From Planctomycetia bacterium (GTDB lineage: Bacteria > Planctomycetota > Planctomycetia > Pirellulales > UBA1268): 64,000 nt of DNA. Below the pieces are notes generated by a model. The model made no database searches. It saw nothing but the letters and a program-made list of their open reading frames with translations, and was not told the origin of the DNA. The position numbers were made by a program, and so were the translations under genes. Of the stretch, positions 1 to 7,604 are shown one piece after another (the stretch's first letter is position 1; each line of letters begins with the position of its first letter). Location of the stretch: positions 1-64,000 of the forward strand of contig JAPLNR010000046.1 of the NCBI GenBank assembly GCA_026401035.1, written 5' to 3'.

Positions 1-349
1 GGGACTCCTGGATCCCAAACTCGCTGTTGTCCCGGATTCGGCAGACATAGCTGCTGCCGGCTGCCGCGATCTTGTTGAATAAGGCGAACGACGCGTAGCC
101 GCGGTCCATCACGTAGGTGTGGTCGCTTTCGATGCACTTCTTCAGCACGGCCCGCTCGTCGGCCTCGCCGTCAGCCCGTCGGGTGACATCAATGCGAATC
201 GGGATGGAGCGGTCGACCTCGAAGTGCGTGTGGAGCCGCCACGTCACCATGCCGCTGCCGGTCTTGCGCTTGAGGAGCGACGCAGCCATCGATTTCCTTG
301 AAGCCGCCCGTGAGGAGGCGGTCGGCTGAAGCTCGACGAGCGTCTGCAT
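1..349 (-). pseudogene. IS4-type transposase, partial, runs off the left edge
   Basis: Read on the minus strand from an ATG at 349, the frame stays open to the window edge. It contains TWRLHTHFEVDRSIPIRIDV and VMDRGYASFALFNKI, the pattern around the second catalytic Asp of IS4-family DDE transposases. The part before about residue 20 does not look like the usual N-terminal half, so the 5' part of the gene is missing and this is probably a decayed insertion sequence. The third catalytic residue would lie beyond the window. Whether the missing 5' part exists elsewhere cannot be seen. Confidence 0.6.
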
Positions 350-461
350 TTTCGACCTTCTGAGGTCGGCAGCTCCGCAGGTCGTCAGCGGAGAAAATGC
401 AGCGCGAAGGAGACTTCTGCCGCCGGCGACCAATGCGGGTGAGCGGCAGATACGCGGGCAT

Positions 462-479
462 GACAGGCTGAAGCCTGTC
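462..479. repeat. palindromic repeat GACAGGCT-GA-AGCCTGTC
   Basis: A perfect 8-bp inverted repeat with a 2-nt centre, lying 32 nt downstream of the rpoN stop codon. Near-identical copies are at 7423-7440 (TT centre) and 7575-7592 (GA centre). All three sit just beyond the 3' end of a gene, so they may act as transcript-end hairpins or belong to a REP-like family. Confidence 0.8.
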
Positions 480-511
480 CTACTTTTCGCGTGTTTTCCG
501 TGAAGCCGGCC

Positions 512-2035
512 TCACTCGGCCGGCTTGGCGCTGCGGGGCAGCTTCCAGTCGCGGCGCTGCCGCGAACTGGGGATACCCATCGCCTTGCGATATTTGGTCA
601 CGGTGCGGCGGGCGACGGTGATGCCCCGCTTGCCCAATTCCTCGACCAAGGCATCGTCGCAGTAGGGATCGTCCTTCGGCTCGCCGTCGACGATTTCCTG
701 CAACTTGATTCGCACCGTATCCCAGGCCACCTCGTCGCCGTCGGCGCTCACGGTGCCGCCCACGAAGAACCGCCGGAGCGGAAAGAGCCCGCGGGGCGTC
801 TGCAGCCATTTGTCGTCGACGGCGCGGCTTATGGTGGTGACGTGCATGCCGATCCGGTCGGCGATCTGCTGCATCTTCAGGGGCTCGATCGCCTCGGGTC
901 CCTCGGAGAGAAACCGCGTCTGGTGGTCGACGATCGCCTGCGTCGTCTTCACGAGCGTGCTCCGCCGCTGCTCGATCGATTCGATCAGCCACTGGGCGGA
1001 GTTGATCTTCCGCTTGATGTATTCCCGCGTGGCCGGATCCGTGTCTGGAGAGAGCAGCATTTGCCTGTAGACCGGACTGATCCGCAGGTTTGGCAGATCG
1101 ACCTCCTCGAGCCGCACCTTCCAATGGCCGTCGGCGTGCTGTTCGACATAGACGTCGGGCTTCACGGAGGGCACGAATGGCGACGTGAACATCGCTCCCG
1201 GCTTCGGATGCAGCCCGTGCAGGAGGTCGCGGAGCCGTTCGATCTCGGCAATCGAGAAGCCGGTCTTCTTCTCGATGAGCGGCAGCCGGTTGCCAGCGAG
1301 GTCCTCGAGATGGTCGCTCACGACCCGCCGCAATTGCCGCGCCTGCGGCATCTCCGGGCGGATCTGCAGGAGCAGGCATTCCTTGAGATCGCGGGCAGCC
1401 ACGCCGAGCGGATCCATTCCCTGCACCACACCGAGCGCCTTCTCGAGCTGCTGCAGCTGGTCCTTGGGCCCATCTGGATCGATGAGTTCAGCCAGCGGCA
1501 TCGGCAGGTAGCCATTGGCGTCGAGATTGTAGATCACCTTGTCGGCGGCCTGCCGCTCGGCCTCGGTGAGGTCGTAGTTGGAAAGTTGTTCGTGCAGGTA
1601 GTGGAAGAGCGTTTCCGGCCGCTCCTGCATGTTGGCCATCGCGTCGAGGTAGCGATCGGAAGACTCGTCGATGCGGCCGGCAGACGGCCGGCTGCGGTCG
1701 TCGTCGGTATCGGGGTATTCGTTCGCCCAATCGTACGACCGCTCGAAGTCGGCCTGGTTGGCATGATCCTGATCGACGACGAGCGGCTTCTCGTCGACCG
1801 TCCGCTGCTCGCCCATGCCCGGCGGCGCCTCCGCCGACGCGGCCCCCGATTCTCCCGCGGCAGACTCCCCTTCGGCCTCCTCGACCTCGAGGGTCTCGTT
1901 GTTCTGGATCTCCTGCTCGATCCGTTCCTCGAGCGCCATCATGGGCAACTGCAGGATCTCCATCGACTGGATCATGCGCGGCGCAAGCACCTGCTTCTGC
2001 GCCATCCGCATTTCCTGGCCGAACGACATCCGCAT
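512..2035 (-). CDS. rpoN: RNA polymerase sigma-54 factor
   Basis: Sigma-54 directs RNA polymerase to -24/-12 promoters that need an ATP-driven activator. The 507-residue protein has the three expected parts: a Gln/Leu-rich region I at the N-terminus (QKQVLAPRMIQSMEILQLP) that contacts activators, an acidic region II rich in Glu and Ala (about residues 50-120), and region III with the core-binding and HTH parts. The RpoN box ARRTVTKYR is at about residues 475-483 and reads the -24 element. The ATG at 2035 is preferred; an upstream TTG at 2041 is in frame. It lies downstream of recR on the same strand with about 230 bp between them that hold no convincing gene. A palindromic repeat follows the stop. 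Confidence 0.95.
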   Translation of the reverse strand: MRMSFGQEMRMAQKQVLAPRMIQSMEILQLPMMALEERIEQEIQNNETLEVEEAEGESAAGESGAASAEAPPGMGEQRTVDEKPLVVDQDHANQADFERSYDWANEYPDTDDDRSRPSAGRIDESSDRYLDAMANMQERPETLFHYLHEQLSNYDLTEAERQAADKVIYNLDANGYLPMPLAELIDPDGPKDQLQQLEKALGVVQGMDPLGVAARDLKECLLLQIRPEMPQARQLRRVVSDHLEDLAGNRLPLIEKKTGFSIAEIERLRDLLHGLHPKPGAMFTSPFVPSVKPDVYVEQHADGHWKVRLEEVDLPNLRISPVYRQMLLSPDTDPATREYIKRKINSAQWLIESIEQRRSTLVKTTQAIVDHQTRFLSEGPEAIEPLKMQQIADRIGMHVTTISRAVDDKWLQTPRGLFPLRRFFVGGTVSADGDEVAWDTVRIKLQEIVDGEPKDDPYCDDALVEELGKRGITVARRTVTKYRKAMGIPSSRQRRDWKLPRSAKPAE

Positions 2036-2269
2036 GATCAATCCCTCGCGTGCGGGCAGCCCGTGGTTTCAGCCGCGGATCCGCAGCCATAAGGATACCT
2101 CTTGCAGAGCAACCGCGTGCAGAGCAGGTAAATAGAGAGCCGCGGCATTCTGGGCAGACTTCCGGGGGCCCGGCCGAACGGCTTCCCGTGATAGGCTTGC
2201 CCCGACCGCGGAGACACGACGCGAGACTCATGCCGGGCACTCGCTCGCGCCGTCGGCACGACGCTGGGC

Positions 2270-2869
2270 TCAGATTTTCTGGCGGCCGGCGAAGGCGTCG
2301 GCCAGCATCTCGCGATTGGCCTGCTCGAGGGAGGCGCCGACTGTGAGGCCGCGGGCCAGCCTGGTGATCGTGACGGGCAGTCCGGCGAGCCGGTTCGAGA
2401 TCTCGAGCGCCGTGGCATCCCCCTCGACGTTCGGCGTGGTCCCCATGATCACTTCGCGGATCTCCCCCTGCTTCACCCGGTCGACGAGCTGCAGGATCGT
2501 GAGCTTCTCGGGCCCGATGCCCTCCAGCGGCGCGAGCCGGCCCTGGAGCACGTGGTACAGGCCGCGGTAGGTGCCCGCCTGCTCGAGCGCGAGCAGATCG
2601 CGAACCTGCTCCACCACGCAGAGAATCGAGCGGTCCCGCCGTCTGTCGAGGCAGATCTCGCATTCCTCCGCTTCGGCGAGATTGAAGCAGGTCTTGCAGG
2701 GATGGAGTTTTTCCTTGACGGCCCGGATTGCCTCGGCGAAGGCGACCGCCTCCTGATTGGGCATCCGTAGCACATGGTAGGCGAGCCGTTCGGCCGACTT
2801 GCGGCCGATGCCCGGCAGGTCGGCAAAATAATCGACGAGCCTCGCGATCGCGCCCCGGGTTTCAGCCAT
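2270..2869 (-). CDS. recR: recombination mediator protein RecR
   Basis: RecR works with RecF/RecO to load RecA at single-strand gaps. The 199-residue product has the normal family length: helix-hairpin-helix (DLPGIGRKSAERL) near residues 17-29, a four-Cys zinc site at C58, C61, C70 and C73, and a Toprim domain (LCVVEQVRDLLALEQ, then the GPEKLTI region). The ATG at 2869 is chosen because MAETRG begins the domain; an in-frame ATG 33 nt upstream lies inside dnaX. The start overlaps the dnaX stop by 8 nt (ATGGCTGA), so the two genes are translationally coupled. The ybaB gene that usually sits between dnaX and recR is absent. Confidence 0.95.
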   Translation of the reverse strand: MAETRGAIARLVDYFADLPGIGRKSAERLAYHVLRMPNQEAVAFAEAIRAVKEKLHPCKTCFNLAEAEECEICLDRRRDRSILCVVEQVRDLLALEQAGTYRGLYHVLQGRLAPLEGIGPEKLTILQLVDRVKQGEIREVIMGTTPNVEGDATALEISNRLAGLPVTITRLARGLTVGASLEQANREMLADAFAGRQKI

Positions 2870-4751
2870 CGGTTGCTCCCTGATGTTCCGCGGCCCGATC
2901 ATCGGGCAGTTCGGTGTCGCCGGCCCCGGGCATCTCGGCCGTCACGGCCACTTCCTGCCGCCGCGGCGGCTCCACTTTTCGAACGGCGGCATCGAAGAGC
3001 GTGCGGGCGTGCATGACGAGGGGGTGCTCCATCGCTTCCCGCAGGAGCGCCGCCTGCGAGTGCGCGGGGCGGGGCTTTTCGGCCGCCGGCTCGTGCCGGT
3101 CCGCGCCGACGGCACCGTTTGCAGGCACGCCAGTCGCGGCCGCTCGAGGGGCGACCGCCTCGATCACGATCGTATGTTTGAGCGGCCGGCCGGCGATCTC
3201 GGCCAGCACTCGGGCGATGCCGGCCGCCACCTCCGGTCGCCGCAGAAACGACGCCGCGGTGGTCGCATCGGCGGGGAGCCCGACCTCGAGCAGATCCTCC
3301 CGCCAGACCGCACGGGTGGCCATCGCGGCAAAGTCGGCCGCGATGCCGCCCACGGCTTCACCGGCCTGCTGCCAGGCGGCGAGCGGATCGGCTGGCAACA
3401 CGACGGCCGGCGCGGCAGCGGCAGAGACGACGGCCGCGGGTGCCGCCTCTGGCTGTGCTGGAGACATCGCCGCAGCAGCCTGTTCGACGGCCTCGCGGTC
3501 AGTGCGGTCAGCGGGCGGGGCGGCCACCGGCGCCGTCGGCGTCAACTCGGTCGTTTTTTTTTCGCGCTCGGCCGGTGCGTGCCGGGTGGGAGCCGCAGCG
3601 GCCATGCCCTTCTCCACCGGGATGGCATGTACCAGCGCCGACAGGCTCTCGAGATCCTCGAGTTTTGCCAGTCGGACGACGGCCATTTCCGCGAGCACCG
3701 CCGCATGGCCGCTCGTCCGCATCCGCGCCAACGCCTGGTCGACGATCTGCAGCATGGCAAGGAGTGTTTCGGTGCCCACATCGCGGCCGATCGCCGCGAG
3801 GTCGATGCCGAGCCCCTCTCCCTGCAGCAGCGACTCGGGCCCGCAGCCCACGCTCGCCAGCAGGCAGTCGCGCAGGGCCGCGATCACCTGCTCGAGCACG
3901 CCGCCCGGATCGGCGCCGCCGGCGAGCGCGGCGTCGAGGGCCTCGAGCGCCTGCCGCGGATCGCGGGCCGCGATCGAGGCCACCAGCCTGCCCACCTTTT
4001 CCTCGCGGCCCGTGCCGATCACCGCATGCACGTCGTCGATGCCGATCGCCCCGCTCGCCGATCCGAGCAGCTGCTCGAGGAGCGACTGGCTGTCGCGCAT
4101 GCTGCCCGCGGCCCGGCGGGCGATGAGGCCGAGGGCGGCCGCATCGACGCTGGCCCCTTCCGCCTCGACGATCTGGGCGAGCCGCCGCGAGATCGCCGGG
4201 GCGTCGACCGTCTGAAAGTCGAACCGTTGGCAGCGGGAGAGGATCGTGATCGGGAGTTTCTCCGGCTCGGTCGTGCAGAGCACGAACTTCACGTGCGCCG
4301 GCGGCTCTTCGAGCGTCTTGAGGAGGGCGTTGAAGGCCTCCCGCGTGAGCATGTGCACTTCGTCGATGATGTAGATCTTGAAGCGCCCCCGCGCCGGCCG
4401 CACGGCGACGTTCTGCCGCAGCTGCCGGATCTCGTCGATGCCGCGGTTGCTCGCGGCGTCGATCTCCACCACGTCGACATCCTGCCCGGCGGAAATCGCC
4501 CGGCACGACTCGCAGGCGTTGCAGGGTTCGGCCGCCGGTCCCCGTTCGCACTCGAGGGCCTTGGAGTAGATCCGCGCAGCGCTCGTCTTCCCCACGCCGC
4601 GGGCGCCGGTGAAGAGATAGGCGTGGCCGATCCGCCCCGACTCGATCGCGCCGGAGAGTCCGCGGGCCACGTGCTCCTGGCCGACCAATTCATCGAACCG
4701 CTGCGGCCGGTAGCGGCGGGCGACGACTTGATAGGCAGCCGATTCAGCCAT
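2862..4751 (-). CDS. dnaX: DNA polymerase III subunit gamma/tau
   Basis: This is the clamp-loader ATPase of the replicase; tau also tethers the polymerase cores. The 629-residue protein shows Walker A GARGVGKT at 49-56, a zinc module with C68, C77, C80 and C83, Walker B IIDEVHML, and the SRC sensor/arginine-finger motif (SRCQRFDFQ). Beyond about residue 380 the chain becomes Ala/Pro-rich, as tau tails do. A run of nine A on the coding strand (plus 3554-3562, codons 397-400) could allow slippage to a product of about 414 residues. The start MAESAAYQV matches the family; 17 further upstream codons are in frame but unlikely. The SRP RNA gene ends 29 nt upstream. Confidence 0.95.
   Translation of the reverse strand: MAESAAYQVVARRYRPQRFDELVGQEHVARGLSGAIESGRIGHAYLFTGARGVGKTSAARIYSKALECERGPAAEPCNACESCRAISAGQDVDVVEIDAASNRGIDEIRQLRQNVAVRPARGRFKIYIIDEVHMLTREAFNALLKTLEEPPAHVKFVLCTTEPEKLPITILSRCQRFDFQTVDAPAISRRLAQIVEAEGASVDAAALGLIARRAAGSMRDSQSLLEQLLGSASGAIGIDDVHAVIGTGREEKVGRLVASIAARDPRQALEALDAALAGGADPGGVLEQVIAALRDCLLASVGCGPESLLQGEGLGIDLAAIGRDVGTETLLAMLQIVDQALARMRTSGHAAVLAEMAVVRLAKLEDLESLSALVHAIPVEKGMAAAAPTRHAPAEREKKTTELTPTAPVAAPPADRTDREAVEQAAAAMSPAQPEAAPAAVVSAAAAPAVVLPADPLAAWQQAGEAVGGIAADFAAMATRAVWREDLLEVGLPADATTAASFLRRPEVAAGIARVLAEIAGRPLKHTIVIEAVAPRAAATGVPANGAVGADRHEPAAEKPRPAHSQAALLREAMEHPLVMHARTLFDAAVRKVEPPRRQEVAVTAEMPGAGDTELPDDRAAEHQGATDG
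3554..3562 (-). other. A9 slippage tract inside dnaX
   Basis: Nine consecutive A on the coding strand lie within codons E397-K398-K399-T400. Gain of one A in the transcript, or a -1 ribosomal shift, would give EKKNDRVDADGAGGRPAR and a stop at 3508, that is a protein of about 414 residues ending just after the clamp-loader core. Short gamma forms made at A-rich slippage sites are known for dnaX in E. coli (ribosomal) and Thermus (transcriptional); use of the site here is inferred. Confidence 0.6.
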
Positions 4752-4780
4752 GACTTTTTCCGGGTCGGCAGGACGGCAGC

Positions 4781-4892
4781 CGGTCGCCGATGAGAGGCCC
4801 ACCGCACAAAGAGACGACTGCTTATGGCTGCTGCGGTTAAGCCCTGACCAGGTTCACAGGTCCCCATCGCAGGGGCCTCTCATCGGCGACCG
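4781..4892 (-). ncRNA. ffs: signal recognition particle RNA, small bacterial type (4.5S)
   Basis: On the minus strand the segment has the SRP RNA domain IV core: GAACCTGGTCAGG, an apical loop, then GCAGCAGCC followed by ATAAGCAG. This aligns with the Ffh-binding stem and its asymmetric and symmetric loops. A perfect 20-bp terminal stem (4781-4800 with 4873-4892) closes the molecule, giving about 112 nt. The apical ten bases are GCTTAACCGC instead of the canonical TCCGGAAGGA, so the GGAA loop is replaced by a UAAC (URRC-type) or UUAACC loop. Upstream of dnaX, a common position for this gene. Confidence 0.88.
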
Positions 4893-4953
4893 TGCCGGAA
4901 TGATTTGTACGCCCCGTCGCGCAGCCGGTCAAAGCCTGCTACATTTCGCAGCC

Positions 4954-7422
4954 ATGGCGTCACCCATGACACCCATGATGCAGCAATTCGAGGCGGCGAA
5001 GGCACGGTGCCCAGGGGCGAGCCGCGAAAAGGGGCCCGACGCCCTGCCGATGGCCGGCTTTCCCCACCACCAGCTCGACGTGCAGCTGGTGAAGCTCGTG
5101 GCCGCCGGCCGCCGCGTGGCCATCTGCGAGCAGATCGACGGGCCAGCTTCGTCGGATGGCAAGCCGGCCAAGGGGCTGCTCCGCCGCGAGGTCACGCGGA
5201 TCATCACTCCCGGCATCGCCGCCGACGAGTCGCTGCTCGATCCCACGCGGAGCAACTATCTCGTCGCGTTGCTGCCCCGGGCCGTAACCTCCCGCGATAC
5301 CGATGAAGTCGTCATCGGGCTCGCCTGGATCGATGTCGCCGCGGGGCGGTTCGAGTCGGCCGTGGTGGCCCGCGACGACGTCGGCGACCACCTGCTCCGG
5401 CTCGATCCGGCCGAGGTGCTCTGTGCGGAGAAAGACCGCGAACTGGTCGCGGAGATCGTCCGGACGACGGGCGGCCGCCGGGCCGTCACCTGCCGTCCCG
5501 ACTGGTGGTTCGACGAGGCCACGGCGCAGGCGGCGCTCGCGAAGGCTCTCGCTGGCCAGCGGCTCGAGGGGTTTGGCTTCGAACTGCCGGCCGATCTGCC
5601 GGGCATCGTGGCCGCGGGTGGCATCGTCGCCTATCTCGACGAGAACGAGCCGAGCGCGATCGCCCGGATCGATTCGCTCGCCGCCTGGCGGCCGGGCCAC
5701 CGGATGGAGATCGACGAGGCGACCCGCCGCAGCCTCGAGCTCGTCCGCGGCGTGGCCTCCGGCAGCCGTGCAGGCTCCCTGGCAGGCGTGCTCGACAAGA
5801 CGAAGACGCCGATGGGAGGCCGGCTGCTCGTCGAATGGCTCTCCGCGCCGCTCGTCGAGAAGCCGCGGATCGACGACCGGCTCGACGCCGTCGATGCGCT
5901 CGTCGCCGACCAGTCGCTGGCCCGCCGGCTCGTCGAACAATTGACCGGCATCGGCGACCTCGAGCGGCTCACCGGCCGCGTCGTCTCGGGGCGGGCCGGC
6001 CCTCGCGATCTCGAACGCATCGGCCATGCGCTGGCGGCACTGCCCGGCCTGATCGAGGCGTTGGCGCCATCTGCCGGACTGCTCGCCGACCTCCGCGAGC
6101 GGCTCGACCCCTGCGACGATCTCTCGCAGCGGATCGCCGCGACGCTCCGCGACGGCTGCCCCGTCTTCGCCCGCGACGGCGGGTTCATCCGCCCCGGCTT
6201 CGACGCCCGTCACGACGAGCTCGTCGAGCTGGCCTCGGGCGGCAAGGCCTGGATCGTGGAGTATCAGGCGCGGGAGATCGCGCGGACGGGCATCCCGTCG
6301 CTCAAGGTCGGATTCAACCGTGTCTTCGGCTTCTTCCTCGAGGTAAGCCGGGCCCAGGCGGAGAAGGTACCGGCCGACTACATCCGCAAGCAGACCGTCA
6401 AGAACGCCGAGCGGTACACGACTCCCGAACTCGACGAGCGGCAGCGGCAGGTGCTCGGTGCCGAAGACGAGGCCACCCGCCGCGAGATCGAGCTGCTCGA
6501 GCAGCTGCGGCTCTTCGTGGCGGATCAACGGGGCCGGCTCGACCGCGCCACCGAGGTGCTCGCCGCGATCGACGTGCTCGTGGCGCTGGCCGACGTGGCC
6601 CGGGCCCGCGGCTGGGTGCGGCCGGAGGTCACGACCGGCGCCGAACTCCTCATCGAGGCCGGCCGCCACCCGGTGCTCGAGGAACTGCTGCCCCCCGGCA
6701 CACTCGTGGCAAACGACCTCATGCTCGACGCCACGGCGGCACACGTCTCCAACGCATCGGTTCGGGCGGACATCGTGCCCGCGATCCTGCTGGTCACGGG
6801 CCCCAACATGGGCGGCAAGAGCACGTTCATCCGTCAGGCGGCGCTCGTGGCCGTGCTCGCCCAGGCGGGCAGCTTCGTGCCGGCGCGGCGGGCCACCGTC
6901 GGCATCGTCGACCGGCTCTTCGCGCGGATCGGTGCGGGCGACGACCTCGCCCGCGGCGCGAGCACGTTTCTCGTCGAGATGGCCCAGACCGCGCGGATCC
7001 TCAACCGGGCCACGCCCCGAAGCCTCGTGATCCTCGACGAGGTGGGCCGCGGCACGAGCACCTACGACGGTCTTGCGATCGCCCAGGCCGTGGTCGAGCA
7101 CCTCCACTCGGCCGCCGGCTGCCGCACGCTCTTCGCCACGCATTACCTGCAACTGGCCGCGCTTGAGCGGCTGCCCGGGGTGAGCAACGTGCAGGTGCTC
7201 GTGCAGCAGCACCGCGACCAGCTCGTGTTTCTGCACCAGGTGGCGCCGGGGGCCGCCGACAAGAGCTGGGGCGTGCACGTGGCCCGGCTGGCGGGCGTGC
7301 CCGGCGAAGTGATCGAGCGGGCCCGCGATCTGCTGCTCGAATTCGAGACGGGCGGGACGACTGCCCCGACGAAGTCCCGCCGCAAGGCCGAACCCGCCGA
7401 TCAGTTGTCGCTCTTCGAGTAG
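4954..7422 (+). CDS. mutS: DNA mismatch repair protein MutS, lacking the Phe-x-Glu segment
   Basis: MutS normally recognises mispairs and recruits MutL in an ATP-dependent way. The 823-residue protein keeps MTPMMQQFEAAKARCPGA at the start, the PMAGFPHH segment, the core and clamp domains, Walker A GPNMGGKST at about 616-624, Walker B with DEVGRGTSTYDG near 695, the FATHY motif and a C-terminal QLSLFE. Between CPGA (about residue 22) and SREKGPDALPMAGFPHH the roughly 30 residues that hold RMGDFYE in other MutS1 proteins are missing, in frame. That segment carries the Phe and Glu that contact the mismatch. The reading frame is otherwise intact. The start is the ATG of MASPMTPMM; longer in-frame starts fall inside the SRP RNA gene. 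Confidence 0.93.
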   Translation: MASPMTPMMQQFEAAKARCPGASREKGPDALPMAGFPHHQLDVQLVKLVAAGRRVAICEQIDGPASSDGKPAKGLLRREVTRIITPGIAADESLLDPTRSNYLVALLPRAVTSRDTDEVVIGLAWIDVAAGRFESAVVARDDVGDHLLRLDPAEVLCAEKDRELVAEIVRTTGGRRAVTCRPDWWFDEATAQAALAKALAGQRLEGFGFELPADLPGIVAAGGIVAYLDENEPSAIARIDSLAAWRPGHRMEIDEATRRSLELVRGVASGSRAGSLAGVLDKTKTPMGGRLLVEWLSAPLVEKPRIDDRLDAVDALVADQSLARRLVEQLTGIGDLERLTGRVVSGRAGPRDLERIGHALAALPGLIEALAPSAGLLADLRERLDPCDDLSQRIAATLRDGCPVFARDGGFIRPGFDARHDELVELASGGKAWIVEYQAREIARTGIPSLKVGFNRVFGFFLEVSRAQAEKVPADYIRKQTVKNAERYTTPELDERQRQVLGAEDEATRREIELLEQLRLFVADQRGRLDRATEVLAAIDVLVALADVARARGWVRPEVTTGAELLIEAGRHPVLEELLPPGTLVANDLMLDATAAHVSNASVRADIVPAILLVTGPNMGGKSTFIRQAALVAVLAQAGSFVPARRATVGIVDRLFARIGAGDDLARGASTFLVEMAQTARILNRATPRSLVILDEVGRGTSTYDGLAIAQAVVEHLHSAAGCRTLFATHYLQLAALERLPGVSNVQVLVQQHRDQLVFLHQVAPGAADKSWGVHVARLAGVPGEVIERARDLLLEFETGGTTAPTKSRRKAEPADQLSLFE

Positions 7423-7440
7423 GACAGGCTTTAGCCTGTC
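7423..7440. repeat. palindromic repeat abutting the mutS stop codon
   Basis: GACAGGCT-TT-AGCCTGTC begins at the base after the mutS stop codon and is followed by TTGTTG. Same family as 462-479 and 7575-7592. Position suggests a transcript-end hairpin, although the T-tract is weak. Confidence 0.8.
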
Positions 7441-7495
7441 TTGTTGCACGAAAAACATCGCCATCCCGGCGATTTTTTCTTGGCGAGCGCTGCTC

Positions 7496-7550
7496 GCTGG
7501 TTCTTACCCGGCCCTCCGGGCCTAAAGCGATTGCTGGTTCTTACCCGGCC
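7496..7550. repeat. 18-bp direct repeat between mutS and the molybdoenzyme gene
   Basis: GCTGGTTCTTACCCGGCC occurs at 7496-7513 and again at 7533-7550, 37 bp apart, in the convergent 182-bp space between two genes. No gene is seen here. Confidence 0.75.
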
Positions 7551-7574
7551 TGTCTCAATCCTGCCACCCACATC

Positions 7575-7592
7575 GACAGGCTGAAGCCTGTC
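7575..7592. repeat. palindromic repeat downstream of the molybdoenzyme gene
   Basis: GACAGGCT-GA-AGCCTGTC, identical to the copy at 462-479, lies 12 nt beyond the stop codon of the minus-strand gene that ends at 7605. Confidence 0.8.
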
Positions 7593-7604
7593 CCACTTTC
7601 TCCC

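Noticed and set aside
491-2092. Long plus-strand open frame opposite rpoN
   Set aside because: Antisense shadow of a well-conserved gene in GC-rich DNA; composition (His/Arg/Asp-rich) is not protein-like.
2036-2269. Possible small zinc-ribbon gene between recR and rpoN (CPECRGSLFTC in one frame)
   Set aside because: The frame runs out of register into rpoN, lacks a ribosome-binding site, and shows no consistent codon bias.
2883-4793. 636-codon plus-strand frame opposite dnaX
   Set aside because: Antisense shadow; no family motifs, and dnaX is unambiguous.
4960-7464. 834-codon minus-strand frame opposite mutS
   Set aside because: Antisense shadow created by third-position GC bias.
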